Assembly (NCBI RefSeq): GCF_002483205.1
Contig: NZ_DLHM01000005.1
Span: forward strand, 199,951 to 263,950
From: Flavihumibacter sp. UBA7668
GTDB lineage: Bacteria; Bacteroidota; Bacteroidia; Chitinophagales; Chitinophagaceae
Length of the DNA: 64,000 bases
Direction of reading: 5' to 3'
Positions 25,472-34,675 of the stretch are shown here, one piece after another. Made by a program: the position numbers and the translations under genes. The notes below the pieces were generated by a model. It searched no databases and had not been told where the DNA came from. It saw nothing but the letters and a program-made list of their open reading frames with translations. Position 1 is the first letter of the stretch; every line of letters starts with the position of its first letter.

Positions 25472-25501
25472 AACTCAAACTAAAAAACCGACTAAACCAT
25501 A

Positions 25502-26584
25502 TTAAAACCTGATTGAATAACCCAGATTAATGGCGTAATCAGCAAATGCAGCATCACCATGGCGGTAAGTTCCGCTAGTTATGGTCGCTTCTTTATCTGT
25601 TACGCTACGGGTACGGTTTCTTTCCATTGCTACCGGTACCGTTAGGAAAAACAGGGATTTTTTCTGCTGAAATACAAGGCCGGGTTCCACTGAAACCACA
25701 TATCCTGGTCTGCGGAAATACTTGCTGCCACCCAGAATATCTTTAACGGGAATTCCTTCAATTCTGCCGCCGATGCTGCCAGACAAACCTTTCAACGTAC
25801 CAATAAAGTTGTATTGAAATCCGATCCGTGCCATATATTGGTCTGCCACACTCATAATGGATTCATTTGCCAGAACCGCACTTAATGTTTCCCGATAAGT
25901 ACGCGTGCCATTTTGTTCACGCGGATTGGAGAGGTAGAAGAAATTTCCATAAAGTCCGGCCAGCGGTGAGAAATTATAGAAACTGTTCAGTTCAACAGCT
26001 ATTCCTGTTCCGCCATCTCCCAGCTGTATGGACTGATCAACCGGCCGTAGTTCTCCATCTCCGTTGGGCCCAACATTTTCGAAAAAGTCTTCATACCCAT
26101 AATCGCCCGTAGGGAGTTTCAATCCCGCCCCCAATTGAAAATTTCCTTTGCTATGTTTAGACGGATCAATCATCCAGCGATAGGCCATTATGCGCATATC
26201 GCCAATTCCAAAAGAGCGGGTATTATGTCGTTCGGTTCTGCCATGTTCGTATAAGGATGACCGCTTGTTCATTCCAATCGGCAACCCAACCTGTAAAGAC
26301 CATCTGCTGTTTAATTGTTTTGAAACGGAGAGGTCGAGCAGGTGTTGCCAGTTGATTACTTCTGTTTTTTGTTTCAGACGTTCTTTCTGCTCTTCTTGTC
26401 CTTTAAAATGGCGAAAGGATTTGAAATAGCGATATCCCATATTGAATTGCCAGGAACCTGCTTCAATTTGTTGTCCGCTTGCATTGCAACTGGAACCGCC
26501 TCCGCGGATGGCAACGCAGCCCTGAGAGCGGGCCTGGAGTGTGAATGCTAATAAGGTAACAGATGCGAATAGAATCTTTTTCAT
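25502..26584 (-). CDS. Outer-membrane protein partner of a haloperoxidase gene
   Basis: The 360-residue protein has a signal peptide (1-20, 'FTLQARSQG') and then a short Cys/Gly segment ('CVAIRGGGSSCNASG'). The rest is a barrel-like chain of strands ('GSWQFNMGYRYFKSF', 'WSLQVGLPIGM', 'FQLGAGLKLPTGDYGY', 'FADYAINLGYSIRF') ending in Phe. It resembles outer-membrane 'transporter/alpha-amylase-like barrel' proteins annotated widely in Bacteroidota. It lies 21 bases after a vanadium haloperoxidase-like gene on the same strand, so the two are probably co-transcribed. No substrate is evident. Confidence 0.75.
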   Translation of the reverse strand: MKKILFASVTLLAFTLQARSQGCVAIRGGGSSCNASGQQIEAGSWQFNMGYRYFKSFRHFKGQEEQKERLKQKTEVINWQHLLDLSVSKQLNSRWSLQVGLPIGMNKRSSLYEHGRTERHNTRSFGIGDMRIMAYRWMIDPSKHSKGNFQLGAGLKLPTGDYGYEDFFENVGPNGDGELRPVDQSIQLGDGGTGIAVELNSFYNFSPLAGLYGNFFYLSNPREQNGTRTYRETLSAVLANESIMSVADQYMARIGFQYNFIGTLKGLSGSIGGRIEGIPVKDILGGSKYFRRPGYVVSVEPGLVFQQKKSLFFLTVPVAMERNRTRSVTDKEATITSGTYRHGDAAFADYAINLGYSIRF

Positions 26585-26605
26585 TTCAGTTTGTTTGGTT
26601 GTTAT

Positions 26606-27934
26606 TTATTTTTTCATAGTCAGACGGGACACAATTAATTCTCCCACTCTTTTACCGGATTCAATTCCTAAATCGTTATCAAACCGGAAATGAATGCCAC
26701 CGTATAAGCGGCTCATGGCAGCTTCCTGAGATGCCTGACGAAAGGATTTGATTTCGCGGTTGGCAATCCCGAATTCAAGAAGTGAAGTATCGGTAAAGGA
26801 GAGGTTATCGCCAAAAACACTTGTCATGGTTTCAGCAGCAGCAGAAGATGCAGTAGCATGTCCGCTTGGAAAAGAAGGAAATGGAGGTGTTTGTATATAT
26901 GGCCTCCATTCAGGATCCACCAATTGATTGATGACTGTTTCCGGACGGATATAATTGTACATGAATTTTCCTTCCCAGCAGCTGATAAAGCCATCGAAGA
27001 GGGCAATGGCTGTTTTCGTGTAACCGGTAACGGTAGTATTAAAATCGGCACCTGCTTTTTTTGCAGCGATACCAACAATATTCATCCAATGTCCGGGTGG
27101 CGAAAACCTTTTGGTAGCGAACATAACGTGGCCGGTTACATTCATCTTAAAAGGGTTATCGTCCCAGAAATCAGCAATGTGTTTTTGTTCGTCGGTCAGG
27201 CTGTCTCCAATATTTTTAACCTCCATCATTGCTTTGTAGAACTCGCTGTTTTTATTGGAGGGATCAAATTTTGGAGGAAGTAAAGCGCGACAAATAGAGG
27301 CACTATCCAATACCAGCGTACGAATCTCCATCCAGTGTGGCTCCACCGCCTGGGCATACATGGGCGGCGTAGGAACATATCGTCCGGGTTCTTCATTCAC
27401 TGTATAGCGGGTAGCACTGCGGGTTTCCGGATAATTGTCTTTTTTCGCCCAGGCGAGAATGGTGGCGACAATGGTGTCGGAATATGCCATGCTGCCTGAA
27501 ATACGGTTGGAAGGCATGCCCACACTGTCTGCCATATTCAACAGTTCACCATAATAATTCATCATACTTCCTTCCGGAAAAGTAACTGCATTGCCCACTT
27601 TTGTAAAAGCCAGTAAAGCAGCCAGTGGAAAATCAATGGTGCTGGTATCTTCCGGTGCCGGCATGGTAGGGAGATGCCGGATCTGACCGGATAAACTCTG
27701 ATAATGTTCCGGATCTCCTGCTGCAACAATTTCATAAGCCGCAATGGTAGCATACGCATAATTACGACTCGCCACCATGGGAGGGAAATTGTTTTCCAAT
27801 ACTACATCGTTGAGTTTTTTTACTGTTTTACAAAATAAAATAGGATCATGAATGGTGCTGGCATAATCCGTTTTTGATTTACAGGAACAGAAAAGTACGA
27901 TACCTGCAATCAGACCTGTGAAGCCTTTTTTCAT
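26606..27934 (-). CDS. Vanadium-dependent haloperoxidase-like (PAP2) lipoprotein
   Basis: The 442-residue protein begins with a lipoprotein signal (start at 27934; Cys18 in 'VLFCSCKS'; an ATG at 27973 is an alternative). Its C-terminal third holds all three vanadate/phosphate-pocket motifs of the haloperoxidase/PAP2 superfamily: KX6RP ('GKFMYNYIRPE'), PSGH ('PSFPSGHATAS') and SRX5HX3D ('SRLYGGIHFRFD'). It may oxidise halides with peroxide or act as a phosphatase; sequence alone cannot decide. It is anchored at the outer or inner membrane. A paralogue is encoded immediately upstream, and each has an outer-membrane protein gene next to it. Confidence 0.88.
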   Translation of the reverse strand: MKKGFTGLIAGIVLFCSCKSKTDYASTIHDPILFCKTVKKLNDVVLENNFPPMVASRNYAYATIAAYEIVAAGDPEHYQSLSGQIRHLPTMPAPEDTSTIDFPLAALLAFTKVGNAVTFPEGSMMNYYGELLNMADSVGMPSNRISGSMAYSDTIVATILAWAKKDNYPETRSATRYTVNEEPGRYVPTPPMYAQAVEPHWMEIRTLVLDSASICRALLPPKFDPSNKNSEFYKAMMEVKNIGDSLTDEQKHIADFWDDNPFKMNVTGHVMFATKRFSPPGHWMNIVGIAAKKAGADFNTTVTGYTKTAIALFDGFISCWEGKFMYNYIRPETVINQLVDPEWRPYIQTPPFPSFPSGHATASSAAAETMTSVFGDNLSFTDTSLLEFGIANREIKSFRQASQEAAMSRLYGGIHFRFDNDLGIESGKRVGELIVSRLTMKK

Positions 27935-27989
27935 TTGTTTTTTTCTGCTATTAATCATGGAAGTTGAAATCATATGTTCAATCGTTGTT

Positions 27990-29540
27990 TTAATTGGAGC
28001 CGTCTGCCTGGCCTTTTTTTACTGCAAAACTTCCTATGGCATCTCCGCATGCTGTACCTGCTTCTGAATCAAACCGATAATGAATGCCACCATAAATTCT
28101 TGATTCCGCCGCTTCGAGTGACATCGCTCTGTAACTGGCTGCATTGTCCGGAAAAATATATCCAAGAACTGTTGCCGCAGCTGCTGAGAAGGTTGAATGT
28201 CCGGATGTATAAGACGGGAAATTGGGAAGCCCGATAGTTTTAATTGAGGGGTCCACCTGCGATGGACGAGGATACCAATAATAGGTTTTGGCATCCCAGC
28301 AACTGATTCCGGCATCAAAAATAGCCATATTCATGAGAGCAAGTGTGCGTGCCGTTCTGAGCTCACTGAAATTGTTTTTTACAATTGCTTCGCAGGCAAT
28401 TTCGTTCCAGTGACCGGGAGGGGTATACGTGCTGGCACCATCCCCCCAAAGCTGGGCAATCCGCCATACTTCACCGGATTTAACCTCGCTCATTTTTTTC
28501 ACTTCTGCAAGGGCAGTTTTAAATTCTGCTGAACCAATGGCGGGTGGTGGAGGCGGACGAAGGGAATCGCGCTGCGCTGTGGTAATCAGGAATTGTTTTA
28601 CGTTTCCAAAGAGGGGTAACATTCCTGGTCTGACAGGAAGCTCCAGGCTTTTCCAGGGCATGGTTATACCTCTTGCAACTGCTGCATCTTCCAGTTCTTT
28701 CCACACTGTGGGATTGCCACCCGACTGGCCCATCCCGTCTGTCCGATAGCGGGCTAATACTTTTGCTACCACCTGTGCCGCAATTGATTCACCGGCTGCA
28801 ATATCAGAGGGTGATGCCAATCCGGATACCAGTTTTGCTCTTTTCTGTTCATCACTTTCTTTTTTCAGAAAAACAGTATCGTTGGGGAACATCACTTTTA
28901 ACAACAGATAAGCAACATCAGCTACCACCGCATCTTCGGAAGGGTAAGATGGAAGTCCATCCTGCAATGGCTCGAGTGATTGAATGGATGGGGAATTGGC
29001 AGCAGGTGCCATCCGGTTATGAGTGAATTTGTAATGCCAGGTGGTTACCATCGCATCATACATGGCTACCTGGAGATAAGCATAGGCACGACTGGCATAG
29101 GGTGGATTGGCAAACGGAAATTTTGGATAAGCGCCCGGGTTCTGGGCATTGGGGGCGGGATAGGTTCCATCGGGGTTTGCTTCAGGCGGAATATTGTAAA
29201 TCGCCACCAGTTTTCGCGCAGTTTCATTCCATTTTATTATGCCGCTGTTTTTCCATTTGGCAATGGCTTTTTTGTCGGATGCGCTTAGGTTTTGTTGAAG
29301 TGCTTCAATTTCTTCAAGCTCATCCTGATAAGCGGAGCTTCCTGTTGCTTCAGGTGCAGGGATCGTTATATCTAGAGGAGAACTTAATAAAATCGGTTTC
29401 CAGTTTCCTCCGTTTTGTTCCAGAGAGGAGGGCTCGAAATCGGGTAGGGATCGCTGTGAAATATCTTTGGAGCAGGCGGCCAGTGCGAATAGGGCAAGTA
29501 GTCCCAATGAGGCGGCCAGCTTAAAATTATTATTGGTCAT
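27990..29540 (-). CDS. Second haloperoxidase-like (PAP2) lipoprotein
   Basis: The 516-residue protein starts at 29540 with a lipoprotein signal (Cys23, 'LALFALAACSKD'). The longer frame to 29642 runs back into the neighbouring barrel gene. The catalytic motifs are KX6RP ('AKTYYWYPRPS'), SGH ('YTSGHSTFS', with Thr instead of Pro before Ser) and SRX5HX3D ('SRIYGGIHYRFD'). The N-terminal 150 residues include a Pro/Asn-rich stretch ('NPDGTYPAPNAQNPGAYPKFPFANPPYASRA') absent from the downstream paralogue. The two genes share the same domain order and are about 55 bases apart. The start overlaps the stop of the upstream outer-membrane gene by 11 bases. Confidence 0.88.
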   Translation of the reverse strand: MTNNNFKLAASLGLLALFALAACSKDISQRSLPDFEPSSLEQNGGNWKPILLSSPLDITIPAPEATGSSAYQDELEEIEALQQNLSASDKKAIAKWKNSGIIKWNETARKLVAIYNIPPEANPDGTYPAPNAQNPGAYPKFPFANPPYASRAYAYLQVAMYDAMVTTWHYKFTHNRMAPAANSPSIQSLEPLQDGLPSYPSEDAVVADVAYLLLKVMFPNDTVFLKKESDEQKRAKLVSGLASPSDIAAGESIAAQVVAKVLARYRTDGMGQSGGNPTVWKELEDAAVARGITMPWKSLELPVRPGMLPLFGNVKQFLITTAQRDSLRPPPPPAIGSAEFKTALAEVKKMSEVKSGEVWRIAQLWGDGASTYTPPGHWNEIACEAIVKNNFSELRTARTLALMNMAIFDAGISCWDAKTYYWYPRPSQVDPSIKTIGLPNFPSYTSGHSTFSAAAATVLGYIFPDNAASYRAMSLEAAESRIYGGIHYRFDSEAGTACGDAIGSFAVKKGQADGSN

Positions 29541-30468
29541 TTTTCTTTTTTTGGAAGGGTTTGAACACGTATTGCAATCCGGCCATCCATCCGAAGGATT
29601 TGCCCATATTGCGGCCGGCAATGGTTTGATCGGCCATGGCATGGATGGCTAATCCTTTGATTCCCGGAATCCATAGCAGACCGGTGATTGCTACTGATTC
29701 ACGGTTCATTCGATTGCCCGGATAAGGCATATCGTTGCGCCGGATATCGGTTCCGCTGGTGGCCAGCATCCAGTTGTATTGAATGCCGAGGCGCACGCGT
29801 TTATTGTCAAATCCTGCACGAATACTGGCATCCCAAACATCGGGAACCGCCATTTTATTACTGTAAAACTGATCGCCGGTATAATAGGTTTCACGATCCA
29901 CTTTGATTTTACTTTTGGCTGTATAACCAGTTTGAATGGTGCCAAACCAACCTTTGTCGAATTTGTAGTGGCCGATTATTCTTGCCTGCGCAGTTGTGGC
30001 GCCCAATCCAATTGAATAAGGAAGAAAATCTGGAATATAATCTGAAACGGGAGTGGAAAAACCGACTGTTCCAAATGTAGAAAGCGTTCCTTTCCCGATT
30101 TTGGTTTTACTGAGTTGAACTTTTGCTTCGATCTGCAGGTCCTGCCAGCCTTTCAGGTGGGCCATATAACCTGCATCGGAACTGTTGGAAATATGTGGTA
30201 CGGTAGCAAATAGGCTGATCCGATCGGTTAATCCGTAACCGAGCATCGGCATAAATTGTTTGGAACTGAATTTTCCTATGTTGAGGTTTTCACGAAGGCG
30301 TTTGCCTTCCCAATAGTCGGTCCAGCTCATTTCTCCATAAGCAGCTACGAGACATAATTCACCTTTGCTCATGGTGAAGCCGTCAAAAGCAGTTTGTGCA
30401 GTAGTTCGGGTGCCTGTTAGCAGAAGGGCAGCCAGCACTACCGTACTCCATTGAATACGTTTAGTCAT
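29530..30468 (-). CDS. Outer-membrane beta-barrel protein of the haloperoxidase cluster
   Basis: The 312-residue protein has a signal peptide (1-24, 'LTGTRTTAQTA') and a succession of barrel strands ('GYGLTDRISLFATVPHI', 'GWQDLQIEAKVQLSKTK', 'FGTIQTGYTAKSKIKV', 'SFGWMAGLQYVFKPF'). The family is 'transporter' or outer-membrane-channel-like and is not further assignable. Its 3' end overlaps the haloperoxidase gene by 11 bases, so the pair is translationally coupled. It is preceded by a small membrane/secreted gene at 30541. Together with 25502 it makes a barrel - haloperoxidase - haloperoxidase - barrel layout. Confidence 0.78.
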   Translation of the reverse strand: MTKRIQWSTVVLAALLLTGTRTTAQTAFDGFTMSKGELCLVAAYGEMSWTDYWEGKRLRENLNIGKFSSKQFMPMLGYGLTDRISLFATVPHISNSSDAGYMAHLKGWQDLQIEAKVQLSKTKIGKGTLSTFGTVGFSTPVSDYIPDFLPYSIGLGATTAQARIIGHYKFDKGWFGTIQTGYTAKSKIKVDRETYYTGDQFYSNKMAVPDVWDASIRAGFDNKRVRLGIQYNWMLATSGTDIRRNDMPYPGNRMNRESVAITGLLWIPGIKGLAIHAMADQTIAGRNMGKSFGWMAGLQYVFKPFQKKKNDQ

Positions 30469-30540
30469 TTTGGTTATGATTGCAGTGAGGTGGTGGAAAA
30501 CGATTGGATCGATCGCATTCCGTTGAATAAAATAAGAGAG

Positions 30541-31116
30541 TTAAACCGTCACCACTGCATCCGGGGGTTGCTCCTGCGGAGATTTAGAAAACTTACAATC
30601 TTTCAATAGAAAGAGATTGTAAGAGGCTGACAGGGTACTGAACGCCGGTTCGAAGCCTATGACTTCTTCGAACAGGGTAAAGTCCGAGATCGTATTTTTT
30701 AAGGCCAGTACAGGTTTTACCGGCGCTTGTTTGCCATCTGGGTTACTATGCTGAAGATCGTTCACAAGTTGGAAAAAAAGATCCCTTGCATTGGTAAGAT
30801 TGGTGGCCAGTGCATTGGGGATACAGCGCATTTCGAGCGAATCATTATAAATCCGGCGCTCCACATATTGATAGGTGATTCCCTGAACAGATACGGTTCC
30901 ATTGGTGCGTTCGAAAATAGGGGAGTTGGTGTAGTAGGGAAGTTCGTCAATCGGAACTTTGATCGTAATGAGTTCCTTTTCCTCATATCCCATCGCATCC
31001 AGCTGTTGGTTGAGTGTTTGATGGGACTGCTTCTCAAGTATTGAAAAAACCGCCCGATAGCCCACTACATTGTAGAGGAGCATACTCATAAAAAGTATGG
31101 CAGCTAGTTTTTTCAC
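30541..31116 (-). CDS. Membrane-anchored protein of unknown function
   Basis: The 191-residue protein starts at GTG 31116 ('VKKLAAILFMSMLLYNVVGYRAV'), giving one N-terminal membrane helix (about 4-22). An in-frame extension to 31248 would translate the GC-rich palindrome at 31149-31195 and is rejected. The rest is soluble and mixed alpha/beta ('ELITIKVPIDELPYYTNSPIFERTNGTVSVQGITYQYVERRIY'). No family is recognised. It heads the haloperoxidase run on the minus strand, 72 bases before the barrel gene at 30468. Confidence 0.62.
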   Translation of the reverse strand: MKKLAAILFMSMLLYNVVGYRAVFSILEKQSHQTLNQQLDAMGYEEKELITIKVPIDELPYYTNSPIFERTNGTVSVQGITYQYVERRIYNDSLEMRCIPNALATNLTNARDLFFQLVNDLQHSNPDGKQAPVKPVLALKNTISDFTLFEEVIGFEPAFSTLSASYNLFLLKDCKFSKSPQEQPPDAVVTV

Positions 31117-31148
31117 CCCTGTAATATAGGAAAATTTTAGAATTCCAA

Positions 31149-31195
31149 CTCCACCCGACCGGTGGCACCCGACCGGTGCCACCGGGCGGGTGGAG
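31149..31195. repeat. Imperfect palindrome of CACCCGACCGGTG type
   Basis: Two 21-base arms (31149-31169 and 31175-31195) pair with a single mismatch around a 5-base spacer. It sits in the divergent region between the GTG at 31116 and the IcmF ATG at 31266. Confidence 0.9.
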
Positions 31196-31232
31196 AATAC
31201 TAACGGGTGTTCGTAATGTGAGGCGGGCTTTG

Positions 31233-31240
31233 TACCTTTG
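31233..31240 (+). promoter_or_regulatory. -7 element TACCTTTG of icmF
   Basis: A perfect TAnnTTTG lies 25 bases before the ATG at 31266, downstream of the palindrome at 31149-31195. No TTTG is seen at the expected -33 distance. Confidence 0.5.
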
Positions 31241-31265
31241 GCAATCAATTGAAAATGCTGGAATT

Positions 31266-34200
31266 ATGGGAACTAGTCAGGATAGCAAGGTGAGGATCGT
31301 TACAGCGGCGGCATTATTTGACGGACATGATGCGGCCATCAATATAATGCGTCGGATTCTGCAGGCGAAAGGAGCGGAGATCATTCACCTCGGACATAAC
31401 CGGTCTGTGCATGAAATTGTGGAAGCAGCAATTGAGGAGGATGTGCAGGGTATCGCAATAACCAGTTATCAGGGCGGACATGTGGAATTTTTCAAATACA
31501 TGAAAGATCTGCTTGATCAGAATGAATGCAGTCATATCAAAATTTTTGGTGGTGGTGGCGGAACAATTTTGCCGGAAGAGATCCGGGAATTGCATCAATA
31601 TGGAATCACGCGGATTTATTCACCGGATGATGGCCGCCAAATGGGCCTGGAAGGAATGATCGAGGAAGTGATCCGGCAATGCAGTTTTTCCCTGAATGGA
31701 GCAGTGTATAAAAAGCCAATGGGTTTGGGTGAAGTGAAGGATGTGAGGGCAATAGCAAGGAAGATAACACTAGCGGAGGAAAGGGAGACAAAGGAGAAAA
31801 AGAAGACAAAGGTGGAAAAGGGGCGAAGGGGACCGGTGGTTGGGATTACAGGAACCGGTGGGGCGGGAAAATCATCGGTAACGGATGAACTGGTACGGCG
31901 GTTTTTAACGAGGTATACAGACAAAACAATTGCAGTTATTTCGGTGGATCCATCCAAGAAAAAAACCGGAGGTGCCTTGTTGGGAGACCGAATCCGGATG
32001 AATAGCATTTCATCGCCAAGAGCCTATATGCGCTCACTCGCAACCCGGGATGATAATGTTGCGTTGAGTGCATCTGTACAGGACGCCATCGAAATTTGCC
32101 AGGATGCCGGCTATGATCTGATCGTTCTGGAAAGCGCGGGAGTAGGACAATCCGATGCGTCGATTCTGGATTATTGCGATGTCAGTTTGTATGTGATGAC
32201 ACCCGAATATGGAGCAGCTTCGCAATTGGAAAAAATAAATATGCTCGATTTTGCGGATCTGATCGCCATCAACAAATTTGATAAAAATGGCGCATTGGAT
32301 GCCTTGCATGATGTACGCAAACAATACAAAAGAAATCATCAGTTATTCAGTGCGAAAGATGAAGAAATTCCGGTAGTTGGCACCATAGCAGCGCAATTCA
32401 ATGATGCCGGGGTGAATGAGTTGTTTGAAAAGCTGATGCATGTCGTGGAGAAAAAAACAGCTAAAAATTTTGGTGCAGCAGAAACGTTTGTGCATCAACG
32501 CAATACGGTAGTTCAATCCATGGTGATACCACCAAAAAGGGTGCGCTACCTGGCCGAAATTGCAGACTCAAACCGGGCTTATAATAAATGGGTTACAGAA
32601 CAATGCCGGATAGCAAGTAAGTTATATCAGTTGAACGGTGTTCTGCAGGAAAAGGGTATGGAAGGATTGACGGAGTTACAGGAAATGAAAGCACGCTATG
32701 AAAAAATGCTGGATATACATTGTCGGGAATTACTGGAGAATTGGCGGGGACTTGTAGATAAATACAATAAAGATTTTTTTGAATATCAGGTGCGGGATAA
32801 AATAATTCGTCAGCCATTAACGAGTTTATCATTGAGTGGAACGAAGGTGAAAAAAGTGGTATTGCCGAAATACCAGGACTGGGGGGATATTTTACGCTGG
32901 CAATTGCAGGAGAATTTACCGGGCGAATTTCCTTATACAGCAGGCGTGTTTGAATTGAAACGGCAGGGAGAGGACCCGACCCGCATGTTTGCGGGAGAGG
33001 GTGGTCCGGAGCGCACGAATAAACGCTTTCATTATGTATCTGCAGAGCAACCAGCCAAACGCTTGTCGACGGCTTTTGATTCGGTTACCCTTTACGGTGA
33101 GGATCCCGCAGTACGTCCGGATATATATGGGAAAGTTGGTAATAGCGGAGTGAGCATCGCCACAGTGGATGATGCAAAAAAATTATACAGTGGTTTTGAT
33201 TTGTGTGATCCGCGTACATCGGTAAGTATGACCATTAATGGTCCCGCGCCGATTGTATTGGCATTTTTTATGAATGCGGCAATTGACCAGACAGTAGAAA
33301 AATGGATTGCAGCAAATGGTGGTGCGGAAAAATGGATTAAGCCTGTATTGGAAAAAAAATACGCGCATTTGCAGAAGCCGATATATTATAATCCTTCATC
33401 GCCGGAGCGGTTGCCGGATGGGAATAACGGGCTGGGACTGGCTTTGCTGGGATTGAGTGCGGATGAAGTGGTGCCGATTGATGTGTATAATCAGCTGCGT
33501 GCAGAGGCATTGAGTCAGGTTCGGGGCACGGTGCAGGCCGATATTCTCAAAGAGGATCAGGCACAGAATACCTGTATTTTTTCAACCGAGTTTGCATTGA
33601 AACTGATGGGGGATGTGCAGGAATATTTTATTAAACAGAAGGTTCGGAATTTTTATAGTGTAAGCATCAGTGGTTATCATATCGCGGAAGCAGGAGCAAA
33701 TCCGATTACACAGTTAGCGTTTACGCTGGCGAATGGCTTCACCTATGTGGAATATTATTTAAGCAGGGGCATGGAGATTGATGATTTTGCGCCGAATCTT
33801 TCCTTCTTTTTCAGTAATGGGATGGATCCGGAATACAGTGTGATTGGCCGGGTAGCCCGTCGGATCTGGGCTAAAGCTATGAAGGAAAAATACAGGGGCA
33901 ATGAACGGAGTCAGAAATTAAAATATCATATCCAGACATCGGGCCGGTCCTTGCATGCGCAGGAGATTGATTTCAATGATATCCGAACCACCTTACAGGC
34001 ATTATATGCGATTTATGATAACTGTAATTCCCTTCATACGAATGCATATGATGAGGCGATTACAACTCCAACCGAAGAGAGCGTGCGGCGTGCCATGGCG
34101 ATTCAATTGATTATTAACCGCGAACTGGGATCGGCTAAAACGGAGAATTTTATTCAGGGATCCTTTTTGATTGAAGAGATGACGGATCTGGTAGAGGAAG

Positions 34201-34622
34201 CGGTGTTGGCGGAATTCGACCGCATTTCAGAGCGGGGTGGTGTGCTGGGCGCGATGGAACGGATGTACCAGCGGAATAAAATTCAGGAAGAGAGTTTGCA
34301 GTACGAAATGTTGAAACATACGGGAGAGTTGCCGATAGTTGGTGTCAATAGTTTTCTTAATAAGAAAGGATCCCCTACAGTGATTCCCGGTGAAGTGATT
34401 CGGAGTACCAGGGAGGAGAAGGAACAGCAGATTCAGCAATTGCAGGCGTTCTGGAAACGGAATGAAGGAAAATCGGAGATTGCTTTGAAGCGATTGAAGG
34501 AGGTGGCGGTTGCCAATGGTAATCTCTTTGAAGAACTTATGGAAACTGTCAAATACTGTTCACTCGGACAAATTACCCATGCTTTATACGAAGTTGGTGG
34601 TCAGTATCGCAGGAATATGTAG
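31266..34622 (+). CDS. icmF: Fused isobutyryl-CoA mutase (IcmF type)
   Basis: The 1118-residue protein fuses three parts. An N-terminal cobalamin-binding domain (about 8-140) has the DxH motif ('LFDGHDAAINIM') and GG loops ('KIFGGGGGTIL'). A MeaB-like G-protein chaperone (about 190-420) has P-loop 'GITGTGGAGKSSV'. A C-terminal acyl-CoA mutase barrel is recognisable by 'YNPSSPERLPDGNNGLGLALLGLSADEVVPIDVYNQLRAEALSQVRGTVQADILKEDQAQNTCIFSTEFALKLM'. IcmF interconverts isobutyryl-CoA and n-butyryl-CoA using adenosyl-B12, with GTPase editing of the cofactor. The linker between B12 and G domains is a Lys/Glu/Arg-rich stretch encoded by a purine-rich repeat (31779-31830). The start at 31266 matches the family N-terminus. 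Confidence 0.93.
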   Translation: MGTSQDSKVRIVTAAALFDGHDAAINIMRRILQAKGAEIIHLGHNRSVHEIVEAAIEEDVQGIAITSYQGGHVEFFKYMKDLLDQNECSHIKIFGGGGGTILPEEIRELHQYGITRIYSPDDGRQMGLEGMIEEVIRQCSFSLNGAVYKKPMGLGEVKDVRAIARKITLAEERETKEKKKTKVEKGRRGPVVGITGTGGAGKSSVTDELVRRFLTRYTDKTIAVISVDPSKKKTGGALLGDRIRMNSISSPRAYMRSLATRDDNVALSASVQDAIEICQDAGYDLIVLESAGVGQSDASILDYCDVSLYVMTPEYGAASQLEKINMLDFADLIAINKFDKNGALDALHDVRKQYKRNHQLFSAKDEEIPVVGTIAAQFNDAGVNELFEKLMHVVEKKTAKNFGAAETFVHQRNTVVQSMVIPPKRVRYLAEIADSNRAYNKWVTEQCRIASKLYQLNGVLQEKGMEGLTELQEMKARYEKMLDIHCRELLENWRGLVDKYNKDFFEYQVRDKIIRQPLTSLSLSGTKVKKVVLPKYQDWGDILRWQLQENLPGEFPYTAGVFELKRQGEDPTRMFAGEGGPERTNKRFHYVSAEQPAKRLSTAFDSVTLYGEDPAVRPDIYGKVGNSGVSIATVDDAKKLYSGFDLCDPRTSVSMTINGPAPIVLAFFMNAAIDQTVEKWIAANGGAEKWIKPVLEKKYAHLQKPIYYNPSSPERLPDGNNGLGLALLGLSADEVVPIDVYNQLRAEALSQVRGTVQADILKEDQAQNTCIFSTEFALKLMGDVQEYFIKQKVRNFYSVSISGYHIAEAGANPITQLAFTLANGFTYVEYYLSRGMEIDDFAPNLSFFFSNGMDPEYSVIGRVARRIWAKAMKEKYRGNERSQKLKYHIQTSGRSLHAQEIDFNDIRTTLQALYAIYDNCNSLHTNAYDEAITTPTEESVRRAMAIQLIINRELGSAKTENFIQGSFLIEEMTDLVEEAVLAEFDRISERGGVLGAMERMYQRNKIQEESLQYEMLKHTGELPIVGVNSFLNKKGSPTVIPGEVIRSTREEKEQQIQQLQAFWKRNEGKSEIALKRLKEVAVANGNLFEELMETVKYCSLGQITHALYEVGGQYRRNM
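31779..31830 (+). repeat. GGAGAAAAA-type purine repeat inside icmF
   Basis: About 52 bases of GGAGAAA-like units encode the charged linker ('ERETKEKKKTKVEKGRRG') between the B12 and G-protein domains. The reading frame is kept, and the insertion falls between domains. Confidence 0.75.
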
Positions 34623-34626
34623 TTTA

Positions 34627-34672
34627 GGTGTCAGATACATGTTAGAACACCATTCCAACACCTGTCTGACAC
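34627..34672. repeat. GTGTCAGA...GTTAGAAC repeat forming an imperfect hairpin
   Basis: A forward unit starts at 34627. An inverted arm (34655-34672) pairs with 34628-34645, with GTGTCAGA/TCTGACAC at the ends. It fills almost the whole 53-base gap between icmF and the next ATG at 34676. Confidence 0.85.
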
Positions 34673-34675
34673 TTT

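Noticed and set aside
31117..31248. Longer start for the minus-strand membrane protein at 31248
   Set aside because: It would translate the palindrome at 31149-31195 and the icmF promoter region; the GTG at 31116 gives a normal membrane-anchor start.
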